The position numbers were made by a program, and so were the translations under genes. Shown here piece after piece: positions 1 through 5,826 of a stretch of 6,293 bases of DNA (position 1 is its first letter; each line of letters starts with the position of its first letter). Source of the DNA: an uncultured Pseudomonadales bacterium (GTDB taxonomy: Bacteria > Pseudomonadota > Gammaproteobacteria > Pseudomonadales > Porticoccaceae); assembly GCA_937998635.1 (NCBI GenBank), contig CALLDA010000154.1:1-6293 (forward strand). The letters run 5' to 3'. The notes beneath the pieces were generated by a model that was not told the origin of the DNA, made no database searches, and saw only the letters and a program-made list of their open reading frames with translations.

Positions 1-260
1 AAACCCCAGTCGTTGTCAAAGGTATGCTTATTCAGACCGCTAACCAACGGGGGCAGGACTTCTACAGGGGTTTAGGTGACGCCCTGAAACTGATGTTAAT
101 CCCAGCCAATAAAATTAGTGATAGGGCTATGGGCAGCCACCGCTGGAGCAGCCCCGATGGTTTATTGAAGTCTGCGTTAGTGACAAGCGCTTTTATGATT
201 GCTGCGATGGTGTATATAGAAAGAGGAACGCTGTTGGCAAGGCTGGAGAATTTGGGCTGA
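1..260 (+). CDS. C-terminal end of an unrecognised, probably membrane-associated protein (5' truncated by window edge)
   Basis: The reading frame (first complete codon at position 3) is open to the left edge and ends with TGA at 258-260. An ATG occurs at 24, but the only purine-rich stretch before it (AAAGG at 18-22) lies one base away, too close for a normal ribosome site. I therefore read this as the tail of a longer gene rather than a 78-residue protein. The visible part begins TPVVVKG, continues with a mixed charged segment, and has a hydrophobic run of about 16 residues (SALVTSAFMIAAMVYI) roughly 20 residues from the end, likely a terminal transmembrane helix followed by a short polar tail. 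This could be the end of a multi-spanning transporter or membrane enzyme, but I recognise no family motif and assign no function. No strong terminator follows it. Confidence 0.5.
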   Translation, partial: TPVVVKGMLIQTANQRGQDFYRGLGDALKLMLIPANKISDRAMGSHRWSSPDGLLKSALVTSAFMIAAMVYIERGTLLARLENLG

Positions 261-479
261 TCACGCCTTTAAAGCCCCTGTGACTACCCTGGGTTGGCTC
301 GCGCGGTTATCCAGGCGATGTCCTAACCTTCTGAAATACATGGTAAATAAAAATGTTTATTGGTCTTGTGAGAAGGAATTCCAGTTGGTTAGTGGTCCGT
401 GCAGCTAGTCCGAGTTTGTACGGATAGCGAAAATGTAGTTGTCGAAGTGCCCTAAATAAAGAAATAGGCTTATTGTGGC
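261..479. other. Intergenic stretch upstream of the flaG promoter, no gene seen
   Basis: This is the first part of a 333-base gap between the left-edge gene and flaG. I find no credible coding frame, tRNA or repeat family in it. Small inverted repeats are present: GGGCT/AGCCC (254-258 with 273-277), which starts within the stop region of the preceding gene, and AATAAA/TTTATT (346-351 with 356-361). They are too weak or lack the U-tract needed for an intrinsic terminator. The segment is visibly AT-richer toward flaG, as expected for a promoter region. Confidence 0.4.
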
Positions 480-506
480 TAAAGATTTTACAATTGTTGT
501 CGCTAA
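480..506 (+). promoter_or_regulatory. FliA (sigma-28)-type flagellar promoter for flaG
   Basis: The sequence shows TAAAGATT at 480-487, exactly 11 bases, then GTCGCTAA at 499-506. The enterobacterial sigma-28 consensus is TAAAGTTT, an 11-base spacer, then GCCGATAA, so the match is 7 of 8 in the -35 and 6 of 8 in the -10 with ideal spacing. The element points at flaG, whose start codon lies 87 bases downstream of its end, implying a 5' leader of about 80 bases. FliA-dependent (late-class) expression is what is expected for a FlaG-family gene, so motif and gene identity support each other. Confidence 0.72.
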
Positions 507-593
507 GAAGGACAAGCTAGGGGTTCCTCCCGGGTAGGCAGTAAATTTTTCAGGCGCTCAGGTGCGTATTAGTGTCGGGAACAGGTAAGCATC

Positions 594-959
594 ATGACTG
601 AAAATGTAACGAGCATCACGGTTAATAAACCGGATTCCCCCAAAACGGTGGAACTGCCAGGCGTGCGCCAGTCAAAAGCAGCTCCCCACCCCCCTGGAAC
701 GCTGGCAAGTCTTCCAGCCATCGCTGTTGCTGATGTGAAAGAACAGGTTGCCGAGACGGTAGAGCTGTTCAATCGCATGGCTGAAAACAGGGATCTATCT
801 GTAGAGTTTTCGGTAGAGGAAACCTTAAATCGCCAGGTGGTAAAAATTATCGACAAAGAGACTGGCGACGTGGTCGCGCAATTACCTAGCGAGGCGGCGC
901 TGAATGCCGCGAAAAATCTTGACGTACTGCGGGGAGTCTTCCTCGACGATCTGGCTTGA
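594..959 (+). CDS. flaG: FlaG family flagellar protein
   Basis: A 121-residue protein of typical FlaG size and layout. Residues 1-45 are a low-complexity, proline- and alanine-rich N-terminus. Residues 46-121 form the conserved FlaG domain: a helix (about 46-65), then VEFSVEETLNRQVVKIIDKE (70-89), TGDVVAQLPSE (90-100, with the conserved Pro98 and Glu100 resembling the family IPxE signature), and a closing helix ending in LRGVFLDDLA. Known FlaG proteins influence flagellar filament length or flagellin assembly; their biochemistry is poorly defined. AGG at 583-585 sits 8 bases before the ATG and supports this start. The upstream sigma-28-like promoter fits late flagellar expression. Unusually, no flagellin (fliC), cap (fliD) or fliS gene is adjacent; the neighbours are an unrelated membrane protein and an aromatic amino acid enzyme. 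Confidence 0.86.
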   Translation: MTENVTSITVNKPDSPKTVELPGVRQSKAAPHPPGTLASLPAIAVADVKEQVAETVELFNRMAENRDLSVEFSVEETLNRQVVKIIDKETGDVVAQLPSEAALNAAKNLDVLRGVFLDDLA

Positions 960-994
960 TGGCATAAGTTTCGGTGATGGCGTGACACGATAAC

Positions 995-1000
995 TATACT
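995..1000 (+). promoter_or_regulatory. Possible -10 box for the chorismate mutase/dehydratase gene
   Basis: TATACT lies in the 75-base gap between flaG and the next gene, 34 bases before that gene's ATG, and matches the sigma-70 -10 consensus TATAAT at 5 of 6 positions. No good -35 hexamer is found 16-18 bases upstream (the region reads TTCGGTGATG), so this is a tentative site. The downstream gene could instead be read through from flaG. Confidence 0.25.
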
Positions 1001-1034
1001 GGCCAGACAACAACGCTGCTTCGATAATTCCACT

Positions 1035-2345
1035 ATGACCAATTTGGCATATCTTTCACGCCTTTGTAGGAAGCAGCTGGTTCTGCTTGCTTTTTATCTT
1101 ATTTTTAGCCCATCGCTGTTGGCGAATGAATCGACCGGTGGATCAGAGCTTGCTCGGCTTTTAGATTTGGTTAATGAACGTCTGCAGCTGATGAAAGATG
1201 TTGCAGCCTATAAGTTTGTTAACAACGTAGAGATTGAAAATACCCAGCGTGAAGAGATTGTAGTCAAGCGTGCTCTGGTGGGTGCTCAGAATAATCAACT
1301 TAACCCGGAGTCAGTTGAAGCCTTTTTTCGGCTGCAAATTCAATTGGCCAAAGAGGTGCAAAAGGCCTGGATAAAGCGTTGGGAAGCCAATCGTGATAGC
1401 GCTCCGGTTGACCATGTCGCCACTGATTTGAATGCTGAGGTCAGACCCAGGTTGATCAGTCTGGGTGATCAAATTATCCGGCAAATCCCCCGGGCTCTGC
1501 CGGAATTGCATAACACTAAACGATTCACCAGCAATTTGCAGGAAATAAACCAGGCAGTCACCAATCCCTATGTTTCCAACTCCAGGAAACAGCAATTACT
1601 TGATACTTTGATGAAGATAAGAGCCGAGGATCAAGCGGAACCTGGCCGACTGGCTACGATCCTCGCGCGGGGAGTTCTCAGAGTCGGCACTACCGGCGAT
1701 TACAAACCGTTTAGTTTTATAGCATCGACCTCCGGTAAATTAACAGGGGTGGATATAGATCTGGCTGAAGACCTGGCGGCCGGGATGGGGGTGAAACTTG
1801 AGTTGGTAAAAACCTCATGGCCGACGCTGATGAGTGACTTTTCTGCTGACCAGTTTGATATTGGTATGAGCGGCATTACCGACACGCATGCGCGCCGGCA
1901 AAGCGCTTTTTTTTCGGAACCCTATTTGGTCGGCGGTAAAACGCCCATTGCCCGTTGCGAGGCAAAGGATCAACTGGATAGTTTGGTGAAAATTGATCGG
2001 GCTGAGGTACGTGTCATCGTAAACCCCGGTGGCACCAATGAAAAATATGTGCGCAAAAATATAAAAAATGCCCAGCTAATTGTTCACGCTGATAACACGA
2101 CGATATTTCAGCACTTACTAGACAAACGGGCCGACGTAATGATTACCGACACCATCGAAGTCAAGGTGCAGACCGGCCTGCATCCCGAACTCTGCGCCAC
2201 CATGCCCGATCATTTGTTGACCCGCGCCGAGAAGGGTTTTCTGCTGCCGCAGGACGTTCACCTGCAGGAGTATGTCAATGCCTGGTTGAGGAAAGTAAAG
2301 CAATCCGACCGCCTGGGGCGATATTTTGCGCGGTATATAAATTAG
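1035..2345 (+). CDS. Periplasmic bifunctional chorismate mutase (AroQ-gamma) / cyclohexadienyl dehydratase (PheC-type)
   Basis: A 436-residue exported fusion protein. Residues 1-30 are a Sec signal peptide: basic n-region (R9, R12, K13), hydrophobic core around 15-24, likely cleavage after LLA (28-30). Residues about 37-190 are an all-helical AroQ-gamma chorismate mutase domain (chorismate to prephenate), with LVNERLQLMKDVAAYK (45-60) carrying Arg49 and Lys60 of the active-site motif, Arg72, and FFRLQIQLAKEVQ (97-109). Residues about 203-436 are a periplasmic solute-binding-protein-fold cyclohexadienyl dehydratase like Pseudomonas aeruginosa PheC (prephenate to phenylpyruvate, or arogenate to phenylalanine): TTGDYKPFSF (219-228), TSWPTLMSDF (260-269), FDIGMSGI (274-281), NPGGTNEKY (330-338), HADNTTIFQ (351-359) and HPELC (383-387). 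Cys308 and Cys387 sit at conserved positions and may form a disulfide. The PheC motifs make a plain amino-acid-binding protein unlikely. No other in-frame Met occurs before residue 53, so the start is secure although the ribosome site is weak. Confidence 0.88.
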   Translation: MTNLAYLSRLCRKQLVLLAFYLIFSPSLLANESTGGSELARLLDLVNERLQLMKDVAAYKFVNNVEIENTQREEIVVKRALVGAQNNQLNPESVEAFFRLQIQLAKEVQKAWIKRWEANRDSAPVDHVATDLNAEVRPRLISLGDQIIRQIPRALPELHNTKRFTSNLQEINQAVTNPYVSNSRKQQLLDTLMKIRAEDQAEPGRLATILARGVLRVGTTGDYKPFSFIASTSGKLTGVDIDLAEDLAAGMGVKLELVKTSWPTLMSDFSADQFDIGMSGITDTHARRQSAFFSEPYLVGGKTPIARCEAKDQLDSLVKIDRAEVRVIVNPGGTNEKYVRKNIKNAQLIVHADNTTIFQHLLDKRADVMITDTIEVKVQTGLHPELCATMPDHLLTRAEKGFLLPQDVHLQEYVNAWLRKVKQSDRLGRYFARYIN

Positions 2346-2648
2346 CTGGCCGATCAGGAATCAGCGACCACTGCGTTAATGACGTTTAAATGGTAGATTT
2401 CTCTCGGGTAGTCCAGCACTATCCATTTCCTGGGTAAAAGTTGAAATAAAAACCAGGGAAAATGCCATAACAACCAACTCTATAACAACGATGGCCATTC
2501 ATCAGGAAACACAGTCAGATACGGCAATAACTCGCGGCCATCATTCCATAGGTAGTTAAGAATAATTCCTTTGGTTTTGGTCGTGGCCCACATGTGTTTG
2601 GGTGCCAGGTGGGTACTACTCGAACCTGGAGCGCGGCGGCAATAAACC

Positions 2649-2659
2649 CACTGCCAGTG
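2649..2659. promoter_or_regulatory. Short perfect palindrome, possible operator of the SDR operon
   Basis: CACTG-C-CAGTG is a perfect 5-base inverted repeat around a single base, 85 bases upstream of the SDR start codon. Its size and symmetry resemble half-sites bound by dimeric repressors of catabolic operons, but an 11-base palindrome can occur by chance, and no regulator gene is present in the window. Confidence 0.2.
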
Positions 2660-2734
2660 TTGTCGGACAAGCCATTGTTGATTAATCTGAAACCGGCGTC
2701 CCACGACTTTTCCTGTGGTTTAAACGCATTCATC

Positions 2735-2739
2735 GGAGG
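2735..2739 (+). promoter_or_regulatory. Strong Shine-Dalgarno site of the SDR gene
   Basis: GGAGG lies five bases before the ATG at 2745 and is the best anti-SD match in the window. It fixes the start of the SDR gene and suggests efficient translation of the first gene of the operon. Confidence 0.7.
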
Positions 2740-2744
2740 AAGCG

Positions 2745-3539
2745 ATGAGACTCGAAGATAAAGTAGCCATCGTCGTCGGCGCTGGGCAAACCCCCGGCGA
2801 GACCATCGGCAATGGTCGTGCTACTGCCATGCTGTTTGCACGAGAGGGTGCTCAGGTGCTGGTAGTGGATAGAAACCTCGCCTCAGCTCGGGAAACCGAA
2901 GCCATGATTAAGGACGAAGGTGGTGTAGCGTCCTCTTGCGCAGGAGATGTTAGTGTTGATGCCGACTGTCTTGCTTTTGCCACTGCCTGTATCGAGCGCT
3001 TCGGAAAAATCGATATTCTGCACCACAATGTTGGCATTGGTGTGGGCGATCGCGGCCCTATTGAGACGGCCGAAAGCGTCTGGGACAAAATGCTCGATGT
3101 GAATTTAAAGGGCGCTTTCCTGACCACTAAACATGTCTTGCCCGTCATGCGCGAGGCAGGCAGTGGCAGCATAATATTTATTTCTTCCATTGCGGCAATC
3201 TGTTCCATGAATGCCATTGCCTATAAGGCCTCTAAAGCTGGTATGAATGCCCTGAGTCAGGCCATTGCCATCGATAACGCACGCTTTGGGATTCGTTCCA
3301 ATGTCATTATGCCGGGCTTAATGGATACCCCGATCGCCATCGAAGGCATCTCAAAAGCCCTTAATAAAACCCGGGATGAAGTGCGTAAAGGGCGTAATAA
3401 GCAAGTGCCCCTGGGATCAAAAATGGGTGATGCCTGGGATGTAGCAAAGGCTGCACTGTTTCTTGCTTCAGATGACGCGAGTTTTATTACTGGGGTTAAT
3501 TTGCCAGTGGACGGTGGGCAGAGTGCACGTATCGGTTAA
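2745..3539 (+). CDS. Short-chain dehydrogenase/reductase (SDR), NAD(H)-type
   Basis: A 264-residue, full-length classical SDR. It should interconvert a secondary alcohol and a ketone with a nicotinamide cofactor in the cytoplasm. The Rossmann fold begins with VAIVVGAGQTPGETIGNGRA (7-26), where the usual TGxxxGIG loop is replaced by a longer glycine loop. Asp42 at the end of the second strand (VLVVDRN) suggests NAD rather than NADP. GDVS (67-70) is the adenine-contacting motif; HHNVG (93-97) replaces the common NNAG. Catalytic residues are Asn120, Ser147, Tyr160 and Lys164 (YKASK), and the C-terminus has the common FITGVNLPVDGGQSA signature. A strong ribosome site supports the start. It is the first gene of a probable three-gene operon with two luciferase-like oxidoreductases, consistent with oxidation of an alcohol to the ketone in a degradative pathway. 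The substrate is unknown. Confidence 0.9.
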   Translation: MRLEDKVAIVVGAGQTPGETIGNGRATAMLFAREGAQVLVVDRNLASARETEAMIKDEGGVASSCAGDVSVDADCLAFATACIERFGKIDILHHNVGIGVGDRGPIETAESVWDKMLDVNLKGAFLTTKHVLPVMREAGSGSIIFISSIAAICSMNAIAYKASKAGMNALSQAIAIDNARFGIRSNVIMPGLMDTPIAIEGISKALNKTRDEVRKGRNKQVPLGSKMGDAWDVAKAALFLASDDASFITGVNLPVDGGQSARIG

Positions 3540-3583
3540 ACGCCTATGCGCTGACAGTCTTCTCAATGTAGCCGGAAAAACTT

Positions 3584-4666
3584 ATGCGAATAGGTTATCT
3601 AATCGACACCAACAAAGGCGCTTATGACCAGCTTCCACCAACAAGGGAGGATGCTTCGTCGGCACTTGAAGCAATGATTGCAGAGGGTATTCTGGCCGAG
3701 CAGGCCGGGTTCCATTCTATTCAGGTGCCGGATCGACACGGTCGCACCGAATCTTACTTTGGCTCACCGTTAAACCTGCTGATGATACTAGCCCACGAAA
3801 CTGAAAAGGTAGCGCTGGGTAGCTATTGCCTGGTTAACCCGCTGTATCACCCCATGCATATTGCCGAGCAGTGCGCGATTATCGATAACATCTCCAAAGG
3901 TCGTCTCTACATGACCTGGGGGCGCGGTTATCACACGGGTTACCTGGATCAGTTTGGCGTCCCCGAAGAGCGACTACTTGGCCGGTTTCTGGATAGTGTC
4001 AGCCTTATTGAAAAAGCGCTATTGAGCAAAGGTGAGCGCTTCGACTGGAACAGTGACTACTACCAGGTGCGAAATGGTTTACTAACACCCAATAGTTATC
4101 AGCAACCACGATTTCCATTTTGGGGTGCTGGTCAGATGCCTGCGGCCATTGAACGCTGTGGTGTTTATGCCGACTGCTGGACCTGTGATCAATTTCCGAT
4201 CTTGCCCGAAGTATGGGAGCAGCAAACCAGCGCCTATCGAAGCAAAGCCATAGAACATAACAAGGAGCCTTTTATCGTATTGATGCGCGATGGCTGGCTG
4301 GCCGATAGCTTTGAACAGGCCACTCGGGAATTTGGTCAGCACTATGTGGAGGAAATGCGCTTTTATTGTCAGCACGGCATCCTGTCCCATCATCCTGAAT
4401 TTGACTCACCCGAAAAGATCACCACAGAATCGGCCCGTGAACACATTGTCATTGGTAACGCTGCCCAGTGTCGCGAACGTCTCGAGTGGTACCACGAAGA
4501 GCTGGGGGTGGATTATTTCACCATGCGCTTTCGTATGGTTACCGGCCCGTCGTTTTCGGAAACTCGAGATCAAATTTTGCGTTTTGGCGAAGAGGTGGTG
4601 CGACCCTTGCACAAGAAATACCCGGCTATCGATCATCCGGCAATTCCTCAGTCATGTCGTTGGTGA
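3584..4666 (+). CDS. Luciferase-like (LLM class) flavin-dependent oxidoreductase, first of two
   Basis: A 360-residue protein of the bacterial luciferase TIM-barrel superfamily, whose members use reduced FMN (or F420 in some lineages) to oxygenate or reduce organic substrates. Family features: MRIGYLID as first strand, helix with EGILAEQAGFHSIQVPDRHG (34-53), VALGSYCLVNPLYHPMHIAE (76-95), the signature DNISKGRLYMTWGRGYHTGY (101-120), FGVPEERLLGRF (124-135), the strand FPFWGAGQ (177-184), and a C-terminal GNAAQCRERLEWYHEELGVD (291-310), which resembles the 'G(T/S)P..V...L..Y...G(V/A)' end common in LLM enzymes. GGA at 3574-3576, 7 bases before the ATG, is a modest ribosome site. It follows the SDR gene by 44 bases and precedes a second LLM gene by 51. 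A monooxygenase role on a ketone or similar intermediate (as in type II Baeyer-Villiger enzymes) is an inference; no flavin reductase partner lies in the window. Confidence 0.87.
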   Translation: MRIGYLIDTNKGAYDQLPPTREDASSALEAMIAEGILAEQAGFHSIQVPDRHGRTESYFGSPLNLLMILAHETEKVALGSYCLVNPLYHPMHIAEQCAIIDNISKGRLYMTWGRGYHTGYLDQFGVPEERLLGRFLDSVSLIEKALLSKGERFDWNSDYYQVRNGLLTPNSYQQPRFPFWGAGQMPAAIERCGVYADCWTCDQFPILPEVWEQQTSAYRSKAIEHNKEPFIVLMRDGWLADSFEQATREFGQHYVEEMRFYCQHGILSHHPEFDSPEKITTESAREHIVIGNAAQCRERLEWYHEELGVDYFTMRFRMVTGPSFSETRDQILRFGEEVVRPLHKKYPAIDHPAIPQSCRW

Positions 4667-4717
4667 GAAGCCTGTTATGTTGAAATTGAAAAGCCAAATA
4701 ACCTCGAGGATTAAACA

Positions 4718-5779
4718 ATGGATATTAGTGTAACAATCGCCCAGGGTAGTGACGGCTGGGAAGTCGCCGTTAGAGCAGAACAATTAGGTTATAAAACCGC
4801 CTGGTTTGAAGATAGTCAGATGGTCGCCGCTGACCCCATCGCTATGATGGCCGTTGCTGCCATGAAAACCGACAGAATTAATCTGGCCACCGGTGTGCTT
4901 ATCCCTTCAAACCGGATCGCCCCTCAGGCCGCAAACAGTTTTGCGACACTAAATAGTCTTGCGCCAGGTCGTGTCATGATGGGCATCGGCACAGGGTTTT
5001 CCGGGCGTCGTGCCATGGGGCACGGGCCAGTCAAGGTTGATGACATCCGCTCATATATCGAAACGGTCAATGGCCTGCTCCACGGTGAGGTGGTTGAGTG
5101 GGATTTCGAAAACAAACGACGAAAAATTGCCTTCCTGCATCCCGATGACGGCGTGATTAATCTGGCAGACAAGGTACCCACCTATATAGCCGCGCAGGGA
5201 CCAAGAATGCGTGGCCTGGTGGCAGAACTAAAAACCGATTGGGTGAATATCCATTCAAGTCTCGGAGCTGCACAGTCAGACATGGACGACATGGAGGCGG
5301 CCTGGCAAAAAGCCGGTAACCAGCCAGACACCTTTAATCGAGCCATCGTTACAGCCGGTTTGCCACTACTGGATCGCGAGACCGCCGATTGCCCTAAAGC
5401 CATACGTCAGGGCGGCCCGCTGGCAGCCGTTGTTTTCCACAATATGATGGAAGCAGGACTACATGGTTCATTAGGAACCGGATCACTAGGTGAAACAGAA
5501 GCCGTGTCAAAATACCGGCGTCTTTATGAATCTTACCAACCTGCGGATGCGCGCTATTTATCGCTGCACAGGGGGCACGCGCTGTTTGTGCGGGAAGATG
5601 AAGCAGAGTTTATCACTGGAGAATTAATACGTAGAGCCACCATGACCCGACCGGTCGATGAAGTACGCGAATGTATTCAGGAGCTGGAGCGGATCGGATA
5701 TGACGAATTATCCGTAATCATCCATCCTGGCGACGATGACATGCTAGAGCGCTGGGCGGATGTGATGGAAAAAGTCTAA
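4718..5779 (+). CDS. Luciferase-like (LLM class) flavin-dependent oxidoreductase, second of two (MER-like subgroup)
   Basis: A 353-residue LLM-family protein, clearly different from the one encoded just upstream. It resembles the methylene-tetrahydromethanopterin-reductase-like branch: WEVAVRAEQLGYKTAWFEDS (14-33), INLATGVLIPSNRIAPQAAN (54-73), the signature LNSLAPGRVMMGIGTGFSGR (78-97), an IRSYIETVNGLLHGE helix (110-124), VPTYIAAQGPRMRGLVAE (153-170), and a C-terminal segment TMTRPVDEVRECIQELERIG (308-327) followed by the strand LSVIIHP. GAGGA at 4706-4710, 7 bases before the ATG, supports the start. Members use FMN or F420; nothing here proves which, and FMN is the safer assumption for a proteobacterium. 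Co-transcription with the SDR and the first LLM suggests they act on the same compound, either in consecutive steps or as two subunits of one enzyme. It is the last gene of the apparent operon. Confidence 0.87.
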   Translation: MDISVTIAQGSDGWEVAVRAEQLGYKTAWFEDSQMVAADPIAMMAVAAMKTDRINLATGVLIPSNRIAPQAANSFATLNSLAPGRVMMGIGTGFSGRRAMGHGPVKVDDIRSYIETVNGLLHGEVVEWDFENKRRKIAFLHPDDGVINLADKVPTYIAAQGPRMRGLVAELKTDWVNIHSSLGAAQSDMDDMEAAWQKAGNQPDTFNRAIVTAGLPLLDRETADCPKAIRQGGPLAAVVFHNMMEAGLHGSLGTGSLGETEAVSKYRRLYESYQPADARYLSLHRGHALFVREDEAEFITGELIRRATMTRPVDEVRECIQELERIGYDELSVIIHPGDDDMLERWADVMEKV

Positions 5780-5785
5780 ACTCGT

Positions 5786-5815
5786 TCAGTCTGCATTCAC
5801 TCAGTCTGCATTCAA
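5786..5815. repeat. Tandem duplication of 15 bases between convergent genes
   Basis: TCAGTCTGCATTCA occurs at 5786-5799 and again at 5801-5814, giving two 15-base units that differ only in the last base. It lies in the 47-base gap between the stop codons of the second LLM gene and the convergent hydrolase gene. The right copy ends in TTCAA, which pairs with TTGAA at 5821-5825 (5-base stem, 5-base loop), too weak to call a terminator. Most likely a slippage-type duplication. Confidence 0.75.
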
Positions 5816-5826
5816 TGAAGTTGAAC

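Larger units (their letters stand above)
2346..2744. other. Intergenic stretch of about 400 bases upstream of the SDR operon, no gene seen
   Basis: Only short minus-strand frames without family motifs or credible ribosome sites occur here, and I do not accept them as genes. The segment holds several inverted repeats: TTTCCTGG with CCAGGGAA (2426-2433 and 2453-2460, one G-T pair, 19-base loop), CCAGGT with ACCTGG (2605-2610 and 2624-2629), and CACTG-C-CAGTG (2649-2659). No convincing sigma-70 promoter could be placed; TTGAAA at 2441-2446 has no well-spaced partner. It probably contains the operon's promoter and operators, and possibly decayed coding sequence. Confidence 0.4.

Noticed and set aside
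24..260. Complete 78-residue small membrane protein starting at the ATG at 24
   Set aside because: The frame stays open to the window edge and the purine stretch is only one base from the ATG, so a truncated longer gene is more likely.
569..1042. 157-residue open frame on the minus strand opposite flaG
   Set aside because: It lies fully across flaG, is rich in Ser/Thr/Arg without any motif, and flaG has a recognisable conserved domain, a ribosome site and a promoter.
1641..2345. Simple amino-acid ABC transporter substrate-binding protein
   Set aside because: The PheC-specific blocks (TTGDYKPFSF, NPGGTNEKY, HADNTTIFQ, HPELC) and the fusion to a chorismate mutase domain favour cyclohexadienyl dehydratase; no ABC permease or ATPase gene is nearby.
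2600..2629. Minus-strand stretch resembling the T-arm and acceptor end of a tRNA (GGTTCGAG, then ACCTGGCACC)
   Set aside because: The T-loop is not followed by the required C, the T-stem does not pair properly, and no D-arm, anticodon arm or 5' acceptor half is present upstream on that strand.
2480..2733. Two overlapping minus-strand frames of 74 and 72 residues in the intergenic gap
   Set aside because: They overlap each other in different frames, have no family resemblance or clear ribosome sites, and look like chance frames in non-coding DNA.
4290..4733. 147-residue plus-strand frame overlapping the end of the first LLM gene and the start of the second
   Set aside because: It is out of frame with two well-supported family members, its protein has no recognisable features, and it would overlap both genes.
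4718..5779. Specific call as an F420-dependent reductase
   Set aside because: Similarity to the MER-like branch does not establish the cofactor; FMN-using relatives are common and no F420 biosynthesis gene is in the window.
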